Shown one piece after another: positions 28,250 through 38,211 of a stretch of 64,000 nt of DNA. Origin of the DNA: Mesorhizobium koreense (GTDB lineage Bacteria; Pseudomonadota; Alphaproteobacteria; Rhizobiales; Rhizobiaceae); NCBI RefSeq assembly GCF_031656215.1, contig NZ_CP134228.1, positions 2,003,001-2,067,000 of the forward strand. The letters are read 5' to 3'. Made by a program: the position numbers and the translations under genes. A model generated the notes under the pieces. The model had not been told where the DNA came from, did not search any database, and worked only from the letters and a program-made list of their open reading frames with translations. The stretch's first letter is position 1, and each line of letters begins with the position of its first letter.

Positions 28250-30604
28250 TCATTGCACGCTGGATTTTGTGGCATCGGGCGCTGAACTGTCCGCCGGCTT
28301 GTCGATCGACGCGACCAGTTCCGCAATTGCGTTTCTGTAGATTTCGAAACCCGGCGGGGGCGGTTCCTCGATCGTGGTGATCGCGGAAGCGGTCGCAGTG
28401 ACGGTCTGCCCGCCACGCGCGCCCATCTTCCGTTCCGCCCAGCTTATGACGTAGCCGGCGTCCTTTCCGGCGAGAAACGGATTGGCACGGATGACGGAGG
28501 CCCCAAGAACGCTGACGAGCGGCGCATTTCCGGACGCGGCGAGGATCTGGTGCGCGCCCTCCATGCCGAGGAAATGGCACAGATAAAGCCGGCCCGCGCT
28601 GATGGCGTCGCCACGGGCGCGCAGATAGGCTTCTCCCTCGCGAGCCAGGTTGCGCACCATCTCGCGCGAGATCGTCGGGTCGAAGCGAAGCGCCAGCAGA
28701 TCGGCTTTCGAAAGCGAACGTGCAAGGTCCGGCCGGTAGGTCCGCATCATCCTGAGCCAGGTGCTGTCGATGAACTGGCCAAGCCCGGTCGCCGAGGAAA
28801 GCGGATTCTTCGCCCGCGCGCTGCCGCCGCTTTCGACATGGATGATCCTGTCGACGAGCGTCGCCACGGCGGAATCGTCCGAAGCCGATGCCGATGCGTC
28901 GCCGAGGGGGTCGACAGCCACGCCATTCCGGTAAAGTTCGAAGTGAAGCGAGGGGCCGGTCGCAACGCCGGATGTTCCGACATAGCCGATCACGTCGCCC
29001 GCCTTGACGCTTTTACCGACGCCCTCGGCCAGCGCAAAGCGCTGCAGATGGGCGTAGAGCGTTTCCCTGCCGTCGGGATGAGCGATGCGGATAGTGTTGC
29101 CATATCCGCCGCTGTCTCCCTGGAAGGTGATCTGACCGTCGAAAGCGGCCATGACCGGCGTTCCGAGCGGCGCCACCCAGTCGACGCCCTTGTTGACGCG
29201 TACGGTGTCGAGGATCGGATGCTTGCTCGGACCGAATGTGGAAGCGAGGACGCCGTTGACAGGCGTCACCATGCCGCTTGCGGTCGTCACGACCCGGATC
29301 CGGTTATCCTGCGAGACACAGGCGAAACCACCGTCCTGCTGCCGGTAGACGAAACATTCCAGGTCGGTATCGGTGCCGCGAACCGCCGCATACAAGACGC
29401 GCCCGCTCATGCCGTCCTTGCCCCGCGCGGTGTCGGAATAGACGAGATCGAGGCGCTGGTCGTTGCTGGCGAAAGCGTTGAGGTCGTGCCCGCGCGACAG
29501 GTACATGATCGCCTCGCCGATGACCCCGCTCGGCACGTCGTTGCGGGCTGCCGTCGAATAAATGGCGTCGAGCAGCCGATACTGACGCTTGTGGCCGCCC
29601 TCCTCCTCAGGGCCGGAATAGTGGAAAAGATCGTTGCGGACCCAGGGGTCGGCTCCGGAGAGGAATTGTCCCGCGTCCTCGCGCGCCAGCGTGCCGACGA
29701 AGCTGTTGCCGGAATAGATCGACACCTGGCGCAGCGAAAGCGGTCCGTTGCGGGTCGCTCTGGAACCGCGTATCGCGACGACATCGCCATGGACGAGGCC
29801 GTCGCGATTGAAGAGCGCCTTCATGGATTCCTGCGCCCTCACGGCATCGTCGTCTGCAAAATGGTTTTCGGTGACGACGCTCGCCAGGCTCCTGTCGGCA
29901 AGGACCTTTACAAAGAAATCTTCGGTCGCTTCGAACCGATCCGCTTCCGGCACCATGGCTGCAACCGTGGTGTTGTTTTCGATCTCGGTCTTCTTGAACA
30001 CCGGCAAAGCTTTTTCGCCCGAGCCGATCGTCTGTCCCCAGCCGCCTTCGGCATCGGTTACAGCACCGCCTTGCGGCGCCTTGGGCTGCGGCAGGTCTGC
30101 CGGAGCGGGCTTCTCGGCGACGCTGTCGCCGGAAGGTGGAGGGGGCGCGTTTCGCTGTGCCTGAAAGAAGGCGAAATCCTGCTGCGTGGAGGGAAGCGTC
30201 GCCATGAAACGCTCGCTCGAATTGAGCATCGTGTCGGAGAGCATTTCGAGCCGGGGCGAGACGGCGGGATCGGCAAGACCGGCCGGCTTGGCGACGGCGA
30301 CTTTTTTCGTCTCCTCCGAATTCCCGTTCGCCAGCGTGATCCACATAGGATCGCCCGGCAGATCGACGATGGTCGGTACGTAGACCGAGGCGTCCGCCGG
30401 CAGGTCGCCGCCCGTATCGACCGGCACCAGATTCTCGTCGATATCGCTGCCTCGCCATTCCTGGAAGGCGTAGTAGCCGCCGCCCGCGATCGCGGCAAAG
30501 ACGAGGCATGCGAGCCCGAGGACAGCGCGCTCGCGGCGGGCGCGCTGCCGGCGCTCGACCGCGGCCTGCCTTCTGCGCCGGAAGATCGGGTTGATGGTAT
30601 GCAT
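28250..30604 (-). CDS. Membrane-anchored protein: degenerate M23 plus transglycosylase-like domain
   Basis: The 784-aa protein has a basic N-terminus and one membrane segment (about residues 27-47). A Pro/Ala-rich region follows, then an M23/LytM-like domain (about 455-570) and a lytic-transglycosylase-like domain (from about 585: HVESGGSARAKNPLSSATGLGQF). In the M23 part the usual HxGxD zinc motif reads NKGVDW and the final HLHFE reads SLHFEL. Two of the ligands are thus missing and peptidase activity is doubtful. The transglycosylase-type glutamate is present. The start overlaps the DUF1036 stop (TGATG). It ends the kinase operon and may locally open the wall for the secretion apparatus. 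Confidence 0.82.
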   Translation of the reverse strand: MHTINPIFRRRRQAAVERRQRARRERAVLGLACLVFAAIAGGGYYAFQEWRGSDIDENLVPVDTGGDLPADASVYVPTIVDLPGDPMWITLANGNSEETKKVAVAKPAGLADPAVSPRLEMLSDTMLNSSERFMATLPSTQQDFAFFQAQRNAPPPPSGDSVAEKPAPADLPQPKAPQGGAVTDAEGGWGQTIGSGEKALPVFKKTEIENNTTVAAMVPEADRFEATEDFFVKVLADRSLASVVTENHFADDDAVRAQESMKALFNRDGLVHGDVVAIRGSRATRNGPLSLRQVSIYSGNSFVGTLAREDAGQFLSGADPWVRNDLFHYSGPEEEGGHKRQYRLLDAIYSTAARNDVPSGVIGEAIMYLSRGHDLNAFASNDQRLDLVYSDTARGKDGMSGRVLYAAVRGTDTDLECFVYRQQDGGFACVSQDNRIRVVTTASGMVTPVNGVLASTFGPSKHPILDTVRVNKGVDWVAPLGTPVMAAFDGQITFQGDSGGYGNTIRIAHPDGRETLYAHLQRFALAEGVGKSVKAGDVIGYVGTSGVATGPSLHFELYRNGVAVDPLGDASASASDDSAVATLVDRIIHVESGGSARAKNPLSSATGLGQFIDSTWLRMMRTYRPDLARSLSKADLLALRFDPTISREMVRNLAREGEAYLRARGDAISAGRLYLCHFLGMEGAHQILAASGNAPLVSVLGASVIRANPFLAGKDAGYVISWAERKMGARGGQTVTATASAITTIEEPPPPGFEIYRNAIAELVASIDKPADSSAPDATKSSVQ

Positions 30605-31047
30605 CAGGGACCGCTGCCGGTGAGGAACATCGTCCACCGCGCCTGCTGGAGCGTATCCACCTCACGGAAACGCGCGGCGATGTGGCCGCGCTGCCAGCAG
30701 TCCTTGATGCCGCGGATGGTGAAGCGCCGGCGGTCGATGCACATCTCGGTCTCGCCCTTGAGAATGGCGTTGCCGAAGACGTCCGTGGCGTAGATGTAGA
30801 CGTAGCGGTCGGTCAGTTCGTCGCGGATGACGTTGACGCAGCGGTTTGCGCCCACCGTCCACCAGCCGTCCGTCTGGAACAGCCCGTCGATCTCCTCGCC
30901 GAGCGCCACGTTGACGACATCGAGCGTCTGATTGCAGACCGTGAATTCCGCTCTCGCCGGCGTCGCCGCGAGAAGAAGCGCGCAAAATGCAAACGCAGCC
31001 ATCCAGCTTGTCCGGGGCGCATATGTGCGGGTAGCGCGGCCGGTCAT
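30604..31047 (-). CDS. DUF1036 secreted protein
   Basis: The 147-aa protein has a signal peptide (about 1-33, ending TPARA) and a DUF1036 domain: FTVCNQTLDVVNVALG, then DGWWTVGANRCVNVI and KGETEMCIDRRRFTIRG. Four conserved cysteines suggest disulfides in the periplasm. DUF1036 proteins are common in rhizobia and of unknown function. It sits between ppkA and the M23-like gene, 2 bp after the former and overlapping the latter, so it is co-translated with the secretion-linked kinase. Confidence 0.85.
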   Translation of the reverse strand: MTGRATRTYAPRTSWMAAFAFCALLLAATPARAEFTVCNQTLDVVNVALGEEIDGLFQTDGWWTVGANRCVNVIRDELTDRYVYIYATDVFGNAILKGETEMCIDRRRFTIRGIKDCWQRGHIAARFREVDTLQQARWTMFLTGSGP

Positions 31048-31049
31048 TT

Positions 31050-33725
31050 CTAGCCGCCGAGCTGGAAATACTTAACTATCGCGGAGAACGCCGCACCCGA
31101 TCGTCGGATCTCGTCGCGGATTTTCGGCAGCACCTCGGAAGCCGGCGCCGCCTGCAGCGTGCTCGCCGACAGGATGTCGACGGCGCCGGTGATCGCCAGG
31201 ACGATTTCCGGCATCGGCTTGCCCTTGGCGCGCGAGGCGGGATCGAGCGAGATCCTGGCGCTGAACTTCGCCTTGTCGCCGTCGACGATGAGCAGCCTGT
31301 CGATATTGTAGGTCATGCCGTCATGGTCGATGAGGAGCAGGTTGGAGCGAAGGCCGCCCTGGGTCGCAAGGACGCCGCTGATGGGCGATCCGTTGGAAAC
31401 GGAGGTCCGGTCGAGGGTCAGGGCCTGGACGTTTCGGGCTGGCGGGTCGAAGCCGCGCATGAACCTGGTCACTTCGCATTGCGCCGGCGAGATCAGCCGG
31501 ACCTGGATGTCCGGCTCGGTCCCGAATTGCGCGTCGAACGCCTTCATCATTTTCACGAACGGGTCCGGCGCCGTACCGAAGCCGACGATCCCGAAAGCCG
31601 TTCCATCCGCACTGTCCGGAGCCGCATAGAAGCAATCGCCGCCCGCAAAATCGCGCAGCCACAATGAAGCCTTCTCGAACGTTACGGCCGATGAAGGCGG
31701 GACGCTGGGCCTCGGAACGTTCGTGGCGACGGTTTCGTCGGTGTTCCCGCCGGTGTTGGGTTCTGCGGCTTTGTACTTTGCAGCGTCGGGCGGCGAAGCC
31801 GGCACGGCAGCCGCCTCGTTCGGCTGCTCGGCGGTCGGCGCCGGGGCCTGCACAGCATCAGCGGCAGGCTTCTGCGGCTTGGCTTGGCTGGGCAGCGTTG
31901 CCGGCTCGGGCGCGGCCGCAGGCGCGGTGGCAGGGGACGGCGCTTTGGCCTGAGGGCCGCTTTCCTTGCCAGTCTGGTTCTTTGCCATTTCGGCAGGCGC
32001 TTCCGCAGACGCCTTTCCCGACGGGGGCTGCAGCTTTGTCCAGCCGGGAAGCTGGCTTTCGATCGCCGCCTGGACGTCCGGTTGCTGGGTTCCCGAGCCA
32101 TTGGATGATGTGGGAGCCGCAGCTTGCGGGACCGGCGTCATCTTGCCGGTCCGAGGCGGCACTGCCGAAGCCGTATCTTCCGGAGTCCGCGCCGGCGGCG
32201 GCTCGGCTGGTGCCGGGGCGTGGGTGTCCGCTTCGCCCTTCGCGGCTCCGGTCTTGGCCGAATTCCTTTTGGCCTCCTCAACGAACCGCTTGATGATTTC
32301 CGATGCGGGAAGGCCGGGCGTCGTCGACGGCTGATCCGTCCTGGTTTCGGCCGCAACGCCTGGCGACTGAGGCTGCACCGGCTGGGATGTTGTCTTCTGT
32401 GCCTGTGAGGGTCGTGCCTGTACAGGTGGCTGCGCCGCCGGCTCTTCGCGAGGCTGCGCAGCCGGTGTCGGTTCGGGAATCGGCCCGGCGGCCGGTTGCG
32501 TAGGCGCCGTTTCCTTCCGTTCGGGCGGTCGCTCCGGAACGAGCGTCGCCTGTTTCCGCTGGGCGACCTCGGGAGCGCTGCTCCCGGGCAGATATCCGGT
32601 GAAATACGCGCCGGCTCCCGCGGCCGCCGCAAGCAGCAGGACGAGCCCCGCGATTGCGATGCCGGACACCTCCCGTCGGCCTGCCCGTTGCGCCGGCGGC
32701 TTTGCGGGCGCCGGTTTTGGTTTGGAGAGATAGGCCGGTCGCACATGCTCGACGAAAGGGGCCTTTTCGTCTCCGCCGGCATTGCCGCTTTCGGCGGCGT
32801 TGCGCCGTCCGAGCCCGATCCAGGGTTTGGCGGCGAGGGTTTCCTCGTCCCATTCTTCTTCGGTATCGGCGGCCAGACGCGACATCCGGACGATTTCCGC
32901 CATGCTTGCCGGCCGTTTGCCGGGGTCCGGCTGCAGCATTGCCTCGACGATCGGGCGCATCTTGCCGTCGATGCCGGTCAGGTTCGGCACCACGCGTCGC
33001 TTCTCGACGACATCGACCTGCGAACCCGTCATGTCGAGCGGCCGCCCGCGCAACGCCGCGGCGAGGATCAGGCCGAGACTGTAGATGTCGGAACGTTCGC
33101 TTACCTCGCCGCCGTAGAGGCCAAGCTGTTCGGGCGAGACGTAGTTGTATTTCCCCGCGAACCTGCCGCCGATCAGCGTTTCGCCGCCGACATGAGCCGA
33201 ACGGGCGATGCCGAAGTCGATGATCTTCGCCCGCTCGACGCGACCGTCGGGCAGGATGACGTTGTCGGGTGAAAGATCGCGATGGATGGCGCCGGCGCGA
33301 TGCACTGCGCTCAAGCCGGAAGCGAGGCGATGACAGAGCCGGCATACGTCGCCGGGCGCCATCGGTCCCTTACGCATCACGTCGAAAAGCGACTGGCCGT
33401 CGACATATTCCATTGCCAGGTAAGGCCGGCCGATCACCGGATCGACCGTGAAGACGTGATAGCGAACGACGGCCTCGTGCGACAGATGGTTGAGGATCGA
33501 GGCTTCCTTGCGGAACAGCGAAAGGATGGTCTGGTCGCGGGCAAATTCGGGAAGCACGATCTTGATCGCGACGAGGTCGCCCGTCTGGATGTTGTGGCCA
33601 CGATAGACCTCGCCCATGCCGCCCGATGCGATGCGCTCGTCGAGTTCGTAGATGCCGCTGAGCTGGGTGCCGACGCCCGTCTCCATGCGGCCAGGCAGGA
33701 TCCGGGTCCTGTCGTCCGTGCTCAT
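31050..33725 (-). CDS. ppkA: T6SS-linked Ser/Thr protein kinase (PpkA-like)
   Basis: The 891-aa protein has an N-terminal kinase domain: glycine loop IASGGMGEVYRG, ATP-binding Lys55 in AIKIV, catalytic IHRDLSPDN (Asp150), IIDFG (Asp170) and YVSPEQ. One membrane segment lies at about 353-375. A long Pro/Ala/Gln-rich stretch (about 390-680) follows, and then a periplasmic C-terminal domain I do not recognise. PpkA kinases phosphorylate the FHA protein of the T6SS and so turn assembly on. The start at 33725 is fixed by an ATGA overlap with the phosphatase gene. Two FHA proteins in this locus are possible substrates. Confidence 0.92.
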   Translation of the reverse strand: MSTDDRTRILPGRMETGVGTQLSGIYELDERIASGGMGEVYRGHNIQTGDLVAIKIVLPEFARDQTILSLFRKEASILNHLSHEAVVRYHVFTVDPVIGRPYLAMEYVDGQSLFDVMRKGPMAPGDVCRLCHRLASGLSAVHRAGAIHRDLSPDNVILPDGRVERAKIIDFGIARSAHVGGETLIGGRFAGKYNYVSPEQLGLYGGEVSERSDIYSLGLILAAALRGRPLDMTGSQVDVVEKRRVVPNLTGIDGKMRPIVEAMLQPDPGKRPASMAEIVRMSRLAADTEEEWDEETLAAKPWIGLGRRNAAESGNAGGDEKAPFVEHVRPAYLSKPKPAPAKPPAQRAGRREVSGIAIAGLVLLLAAAAGAGAYFTGYLPGSSAPEVAQRKQATLVPERPPERKETAPTQPAAGPIPEPTPAAQPREEPAAQPPVQARPSQAQKTTSQPVQPQSPGVAAETRTDQPSTTPGLPASEIIKRFVEEAKRNSAKTGAAKGEADTHAPAPAEPPPARTPEDTASAVPPRTGKMTPVPQAAAPTSSNGSGTQQPDVQAAIESQLPGWTKLQPPSGKASAEAPAEMAKNQTGKESGPQAKAPSPATAPAAAPEPATLPSQAKPQKPAADAVQAPAPTAEQPNEAAAVPASPPDAAKYKAAEPNTGGNTDETVATNVPRPSVPPSSAVTFEKASLWLRDFAGGDCFYAAPDSADGTAFGIVGFGTAPDPFVKMMKAFDAQFGTEPDIQVRLISPAQCEVTRFMRGFDPPARNVQALTLDRTSVSNGSPISGVLATQGGLRSNLLLIDHDGMTYNIDRLLIVDGDKAKFSARISLDPASRAKGKPMPEIVLAITGAVDILSASTLQAAPASEVLPKIRDEIRRSGAAFSAIVKYFQLGG

Positions 33726-34504
33726 GGCCGGGTCCGCTCCGCCGGCACGGCGGTTTGATCGGCAAGATCGGATTGCAGCTCGCCGCGGATGCGCACCAGC
33801 ACGATGGTGACGTTGTCGGTTCCGCCCCGGCCGAGCACCGTATCCAGCAATCTCTCGCACGCCGCCTGCGGGCGATAGGCGGCGACGGCTTCGAGAATTT
33901 CGGCATCTTCCACATGTGCGGTCAGCCCGTCGGTGCTGAGCACGAACACGTCGCCCGGCAGCGTCTGGCCCTGATGGAAATCGACTGCGATTTCCTCGCT
34001 CACACCGACGGCGCGGGTGATGACGTTACGCCTCGGCCAGCTGCGCGCCTCGGACGGGCTGATCATGCCCTTGTCGAGGAGCTCCTGCACTTCCGTGTGG
34101 TCGCGCGAAATCTGCGAAATCTTGCCGTCGCGGACCAGATAGACGCGGCTATCGCCCGACCAGAAGCAGGCGAAGCTGCCGTTCATCGCCAGCAGCGCGG
34201 CGACCGTCGAACCGATGGTGACGCCGCGCGCCCTGGCGATGCCGCGGATTTGCTCGTGGGCACGGCCAAGGCGGTCTTCGAACCGGGCGAGCAGTTCCGG
34301 AGCGGAGCTTGCGATGCCGATGGTCGCCAGATGCTCCACGATGGTCGACGAGGCGACCTCGCCGGCCTCGTGTCCGCCCATGCCGTCGGCGACAAGCCAG
34401 AGCCCGCTCCTCGGCTCCATGAGAAAGCTGTCCTCGTTGAGGAGGCGGACGCAGCCGCGATGGCTGACGCCGTAGCTTTCAAAGGGAAGGGCGGTATCGC
34501 TCAA
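33722..34504 (-). CDS. pppA: T6SS-linked PP2C protein phosphatase (PppA-like)
   Basis: The 260-aa PP2C-family phosphatase carries the metal-binding motifs NEDSFLMEP, VADGMGGHEAGE, GSTVAALL, WSGDSRVYLVRDG, STDGLTAHVED and GGTDNVTIV, all intact. It reverses the PpkA phosphorylation of the FHA protein. The start chosen is TTG at 34504, with AGGAGG four bases upstream; an open frame reaches 34570 without a ribosome site. It follows tssM2 by 131 bp and overlaps ppkA. Confidence 0.93.
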   Translation of the reverse strand: MSDTALPFESYGVSHRGCVRLLNEDSFLMEPRSGLWLVADGMGGHEAGEVASSTIVEHLATIGIASSAPELLARFEDRLGRAHEQIRGIARARGVTIGSTVAALLAMNGSFACFWSGDSRVYLVRDGKISQISRDHTEVQELLDKGMISPSEARSWPRRNVITRAVGVSEEIAVDFHQGQTLPGDVFVLSTDGLTAHVEDAEILEAVAAYRPQAACERLLDTVLGRGGTDNVTIVLVRIRGELQSDLADQTAVPAERTRP

Positions 34505-34635
34505 ATTGCCTCCTGGCGCCCGAGCGGCGCCGGCAAATCGCGTTTCCCAAGTAGCGTGACATTCTGCCACAATGGCCGATGATAGGCCATATGCCGGCTC
34601 TTCTGCCGTTGTCTGGTCTGCGGCCCTGCCGAGCC

Positions 34636-37600
34636 TCAGAAGCCAGAGGGACAGGTGAAGGAGGAGAGCGCCGGAAGGAGGAACGGGTCGGGGCCAGGAT
34701 CGGTCCGGATCGTATAGGAAGCGTCACGGCCGCCGATGACGAAACGGACTTCGATAGCGTCGCCGTTCGGCGTGACCGTGCCGGCCTTAAGCAGGCGGCG
34801 GATCGCCCACTGGCCCTGGAATCCAAGCACCGATTGCCTGCCCGGCAAGGCTGGAGTGAAGCTGAGATTGGCCGATCCAGATCCGTTGCCGGGCCAGTTC
34901 ACCGTGCTTGCCGTACTGCCGGTCTGATAGCTTTGCACGATCTGCCCGTCGATGCTGAAGAGCGCCATGTCGATATCCGCGTTGAGCGATGCAGGCGCGA
35001 TGGTGATCCTTATCGCGGGCATGGTTTCGCCCTGGCGAAAGAAGGCGTCGCGGATTCCCGCTGCAGTCTGGAATGGCTTGAGCGTCGCGGCCGAGAGCTG
35101 TTGTCCGAGCTGCGTTTCATGGCGCCACTGCCAGTCTTGGCCACTCATGTCGACCAGCGGTGCGAGATATTGGACAAAATACTTGTCGATGACGCCGCCG
35201 GGCGCGAAAAGACGCGCGAAATCCGCAAGCGACACTTCCGTGGCGCTTCCGGCCGCAAATGGATAGCGGTTGTCGATAGCCTCGCGGCAGGGCTCGGTTA
35301 CCGTCTGCGCCAGGCCCTTGTTCAATCGCTCGAGCGACGTTTCGGCGGCATTTCCTTCGAATTCGTCGGCGGCCGCGAGGACGAGGCCGGCCAGTTCCTT
35401 TGGAAGGCGCGTCGCGTTGAGGCGTAGTGATTGCAGCTTCAACGGCAGGCTGTCATTTCCCGCCTGGCTCGAGCCAGAGGCGGCCGCCAGCAGGCTCTCG
35501 TAGATGTCGTGGAAATTCTGGACTAGCGCGTCGATCGGCCTCTGGCCGGGGCGTCCTTCCACCAGCAGATGGAAGGGGCGGAACCGCGCGTCGATAGCCG
35601 CACCGGGCACGGCGCCCGAAGCCCCCGCCGGGGCAAATGTGTCGCCGGCGCGGTTCTGCGATTTGCGGCCTGCTATGTCGATGCCGATGCGGGCGAGCCC
35701 ACGCTCCAGATCGGCCGGCGACATGCCCTCTCTTCCAGCCTTAGAATCGCCGGACGGAAGGGCGGCCGCGTCCTGCGGCGTGAGCGATGTCTCGGCCGCT
35801 ATCGTCTGGAACAGCAGCCGGATAGGCGAATCCTGTGATGCGGCCGCGGCAAGCGAAAGATATTGTGGCTTGCCGGCGGCGAGCGGCTTGAATCGCAGCC
35901 GGGCGAGCGCCGAATTCCATGAAGCGGCAAAATCGGCCGCATATCGGTCGAGAAGGTTCGGGCCGAGTTGCGAAAGATCGGCGTCGAGGTCGGCTCCTTG
36001 CCACTTGTCGCCGAAGACCCATTGATCGTTGGTAAGAGTCTGCGCGGCTTTGGCAAGCGCCGGCAGATAGAAGCGATTGAAGCCGTCGCTCGTATAGAGA
36101 GCGGGGACAGTGAGCCCGGAAATATCTGCTCCGTCCGCAGTATCGAAGACAAGCTCTCCCTGCGGGCCGGCACGGGCGCCGAGCGAAAAGTCTCCGGGCG
36201 ATTGCCGGTTCAGCGTCGCGGCAAGCACCGCCTCTGCCCGCTCGGCAAGCGGCATGCGGTCGAGCGAGCGGCGAGCGGCCGCGACCAGGGAGGCGTCCGG
36301 CTTGTAGAGTGGATCGTAGGCATCATCCAATGCCAACATGGCGCGGAGGTGCCGCGCCAGTCCGAGCCTTCCCTGACGGTTGGCGGGGCCGGGAAAGCGG
36401 CCCTGTTCCCAATCCCGTGTCATCCACGACACGATCAGATCGTCGTCGGCCCTGGGAGCCTGGCCGCCGAGCATGAGGTAGATCTTCAGGGGCTCGTAGA
36501 GGCTAATCGGGCTCGCCAGATTCTTTCGCACCGCTTCTTCGGCCTCCAACAGGAGGCGGGGGCGCAGCATGCGTTCCAGCCCGAGCCGGTAGGCGTCTTT
36601 CGACGCCGACAGAAGCGCGTCATGCTGGCCGATCCCGAAGCCTGCCTGCCATGGCGCGGGGGTGCCGGTGCTGGAATATCCAACCGGAAGATTCCTCAGC
36701 ATTTCAAGCGGTTCGGCGACGTTCTCAAGGTCGATCTCCAGGATCGGCTTTGCGAGAACCGGCTTGGCGGCCGCCCTGTAGCTGTCCATCGCCAGCCTGG
36801 TCGCATCGATCATTGATTTGTTCGAAACGAAACTCAGCCCGATCGCCCCGACGGCGGCGAGGAGCACCAGCCCGGCGATGCCGATGAAGGCGATACGGCC
36901 GATCGCGGCGCGGCGCGCCGCAGCCGGATCATAGGAGACCAGCGGCGCCTCGGCGAAGACGACCCGGGAGAGCAGATCGTGCAGGAAAAAGCTCTTGCCG
37001 GTGCCCGACAGGCGCGGTCGTGCGCCGCTGCCGAAGCTGCGGCCGATCGCGCCTAGGAACTGGTCGATCGGGGTGCCTTCCTGCGTGCCGGAGGAGAAGT
37101 AGAAGCCGCGCAGATTTTCCCGGCGCGGCGTGCCGGGCGCGTCGAAGACGGCCGATATGAAATCGGCGACACGCTCCTTCAGCAGGCCGAACTGCGCCGG
37201 GAAACCGAAGATCGCCGTTCGGGCAAAGGGGTCCACCTCTTCCTGCAGGCGATCGATGGCTTCGTCGGAGAGCCGCGCGGTGAGCGCCTTGAAGCCGTCG
37301 GTGACCTCGCTGCGCAGATCGTCGCCCCGCGGTGAGGGAGGGAAAGTGGTGCCCCAGACCATTCGCCGCCGATTCTCGTCGAATCCGGCGAAATATTCCC
37401 GGAAGCCGGCGACGAGATCGGCCTTGGTGAAGAGCACGTAGACGGGGCACTCGATCTTCAGGGCGTCGTGTATTTCCTGAAGCCGTTCCCTTATGGCGGA
37501 TACATGCGCGCCGAGTTCGTTCCCGTCGAGCGTCATCAGGTCCGAAAGGCTGATGGCGACGATCGTTCCGTTGACGGGCCTTCGGGGTCGGTAACGCTTC

Positions 37601-38211
37601 AGGATCGCGAGGAAAGCCAGCCAGCTTTTCCTGTCTATCTCGGCGTCCGAATCCTGGGTCGTGTAGCGGCCGGCCGTGTCGATCAGGATGGCTTCGTCCG
37701 TGAACCACCAGTCGCAATTGCGGGTTCCGCCGACGCCGCCAAGGGCCTGCGCCCCTTCCCGTCCCGCCAGCGGAAAGTGCAGCCCAGAGTTCACAAGCGC
37801 TGTCGTCTTGCCGGCGCCCGGCGGGCCGATGACGACGTACCAGGGCAATTCGTAAAGGAAATTGCGGCCCGCGTCTTCGCGCTTCAGCGTTGCGATCGCC
37901 TCGCGCATGCGTGTTTCAAGGAGATCGGCGTCGCTGCCCGTCGTTTCGGATCGCGCGATCGCCTCCTCAATCCTGCGTTCGGCCCGGCGGCCCTGCCACC
38001 GGCGCAGCAGATGGTTGCAGAGGACAAGCAGGATAGCGACGGCGATGATCGCGGCCCGGACCCAGGCCGCCTCGAATGGGGCTTTGTCCCCATAGCGGAT
38101 CATCGGGCCGCCGAACCAGATCGCAAGGGCGAAGCCGGCGAGAGCAGACAGAGCCACCAGCCGCAGCAGCCAGGCCAACATGATTTCCACGCGCGGCCGG
38201 GGAGAGCTCAC
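34636..38211 (-). CDS. tssM2: TssM/IcmF membrane-complex protein, second copy
   Basis: The 1191-aa protein is full length for the family. Two N-terminal membrane segments (about 12-35 and 50-68) flank a short loop. A cytosolic NTPase-like domain follows with Walker A GPPGAGKTT (about 129-137), GVGGTRNCDWWFTDEAILIDTAGRY and LFTKADLV. A third membrane segment lies at about 440-463 and a large periplasmic part follows, ending in the ImcF-related C-terminal barrel (TGSTASTVNWPGNGSG). TssM joins TssL to the outer-membrane lipoprotein TssJ. The start is a GTG overlapping the tssL2 stop (GTGA). It differs clearly in sequence from the other TssM in this window. Confidence 0.94.
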   Translation of the reverse strand: MSSPRPRVEIMLAWLLRLVALSALAGFALAIWFGGPMIRYGDKAPFEAAWVRAAIIAVAILLVLCNHLLRRWQGRRAERRIEEAIARSETTGSDADLLETRMREAIATLKREDAGRNFLYELPWYVVIGPPGAGKTTALVNSGLHFPLAGREGAQALGGVGGTRNCDWWFTDEAILIDTAGRYTTQDSDAEIDRKSWLAFLAILKRYRPRRPVNGTIVAISLSDLMTLDGNELGAHVSAIRERLQEIHDALKIECPVYVLFTKADLVAGFREYFAGFDENRRRMVWGTTFPPSPRGDDLRSEVTDGFKALTARLSDEAIDRLQEEVDPFARTAIFGFPAQFGLLKERVADFISAVFDAPGTPRRENLRGFYFSSGTQEGTPIDQFLGAIGRSFGSGARPRLSGTGKSFFLHDLLSRVVFAEAPLVSYDPAAARRAAIGRIAFIGIAGLVLLAAVGAIGLSFVSNKSMIDATRLAMDSYRAAAKPVLAKPILEIDLENVAEPLEMLRNLPVGYSSTGTPAPWQAGFGIGQHDALLSASKDAYRLGLERMLRPRLLLEAEEAVRKNLASPISLYEPLKIYLMLGGQAPRADDDLIVSWMTRDWEQGRFPGPANRQGRLGLARHLRAMLALDDAYDPLYKPDASLVAAARRSLDRMPLAERAEAVLAATLNRQSPGDFSLGARAGPQGELVFDTADGADISGLTVPALYTSDGFNRFYLPALAKAAQTLTNDQWVFGDKWQGADLDADLSQLGPNLLDRYAADFAASWNSALARLRFKPLAAGKPQYLSLAAAASQDSPIRLLFQTIAAETSLTPQDAAALPSGDSKAGREGMSPADLERGLARIGIDIAGRKSQNRAGDTFAPAGASGAVPGAAIDARFRPFHLLVEGRPGQRPIDALVQNFHDIYESLLAAASGSSQAGNDSLPLKLQSLRLNATRLPKELAGLVLAAADEFEGNAAETSLERLNKGLAQTVTEPCREAIDNRYPFAAGSATEVSLADFARLFAPGGVIDKYFVQYLAPLVDMSGQDWQWRHETQLGQQLSAATLKPFQTAAGIRDAFFRQGETMPAIRITIAPASLNADIDMALFSIDGQIVQSYQTGSTASTVNWPGNGSGSANLSFTPALPGRQSVLGFQGQWAIRRLLKAGTVTPNGDAIEVRFVIGGRDASYTIRTDPGPDPFLLPALSSFTCPSGF

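Noticed and set aside
28550-30793. Long plus-strand open frame opposite the M23/transglycosylase-like gene
   Set aside because: The minus-strand protein has identifiable domains and coupled start; the mirror frame shows none.
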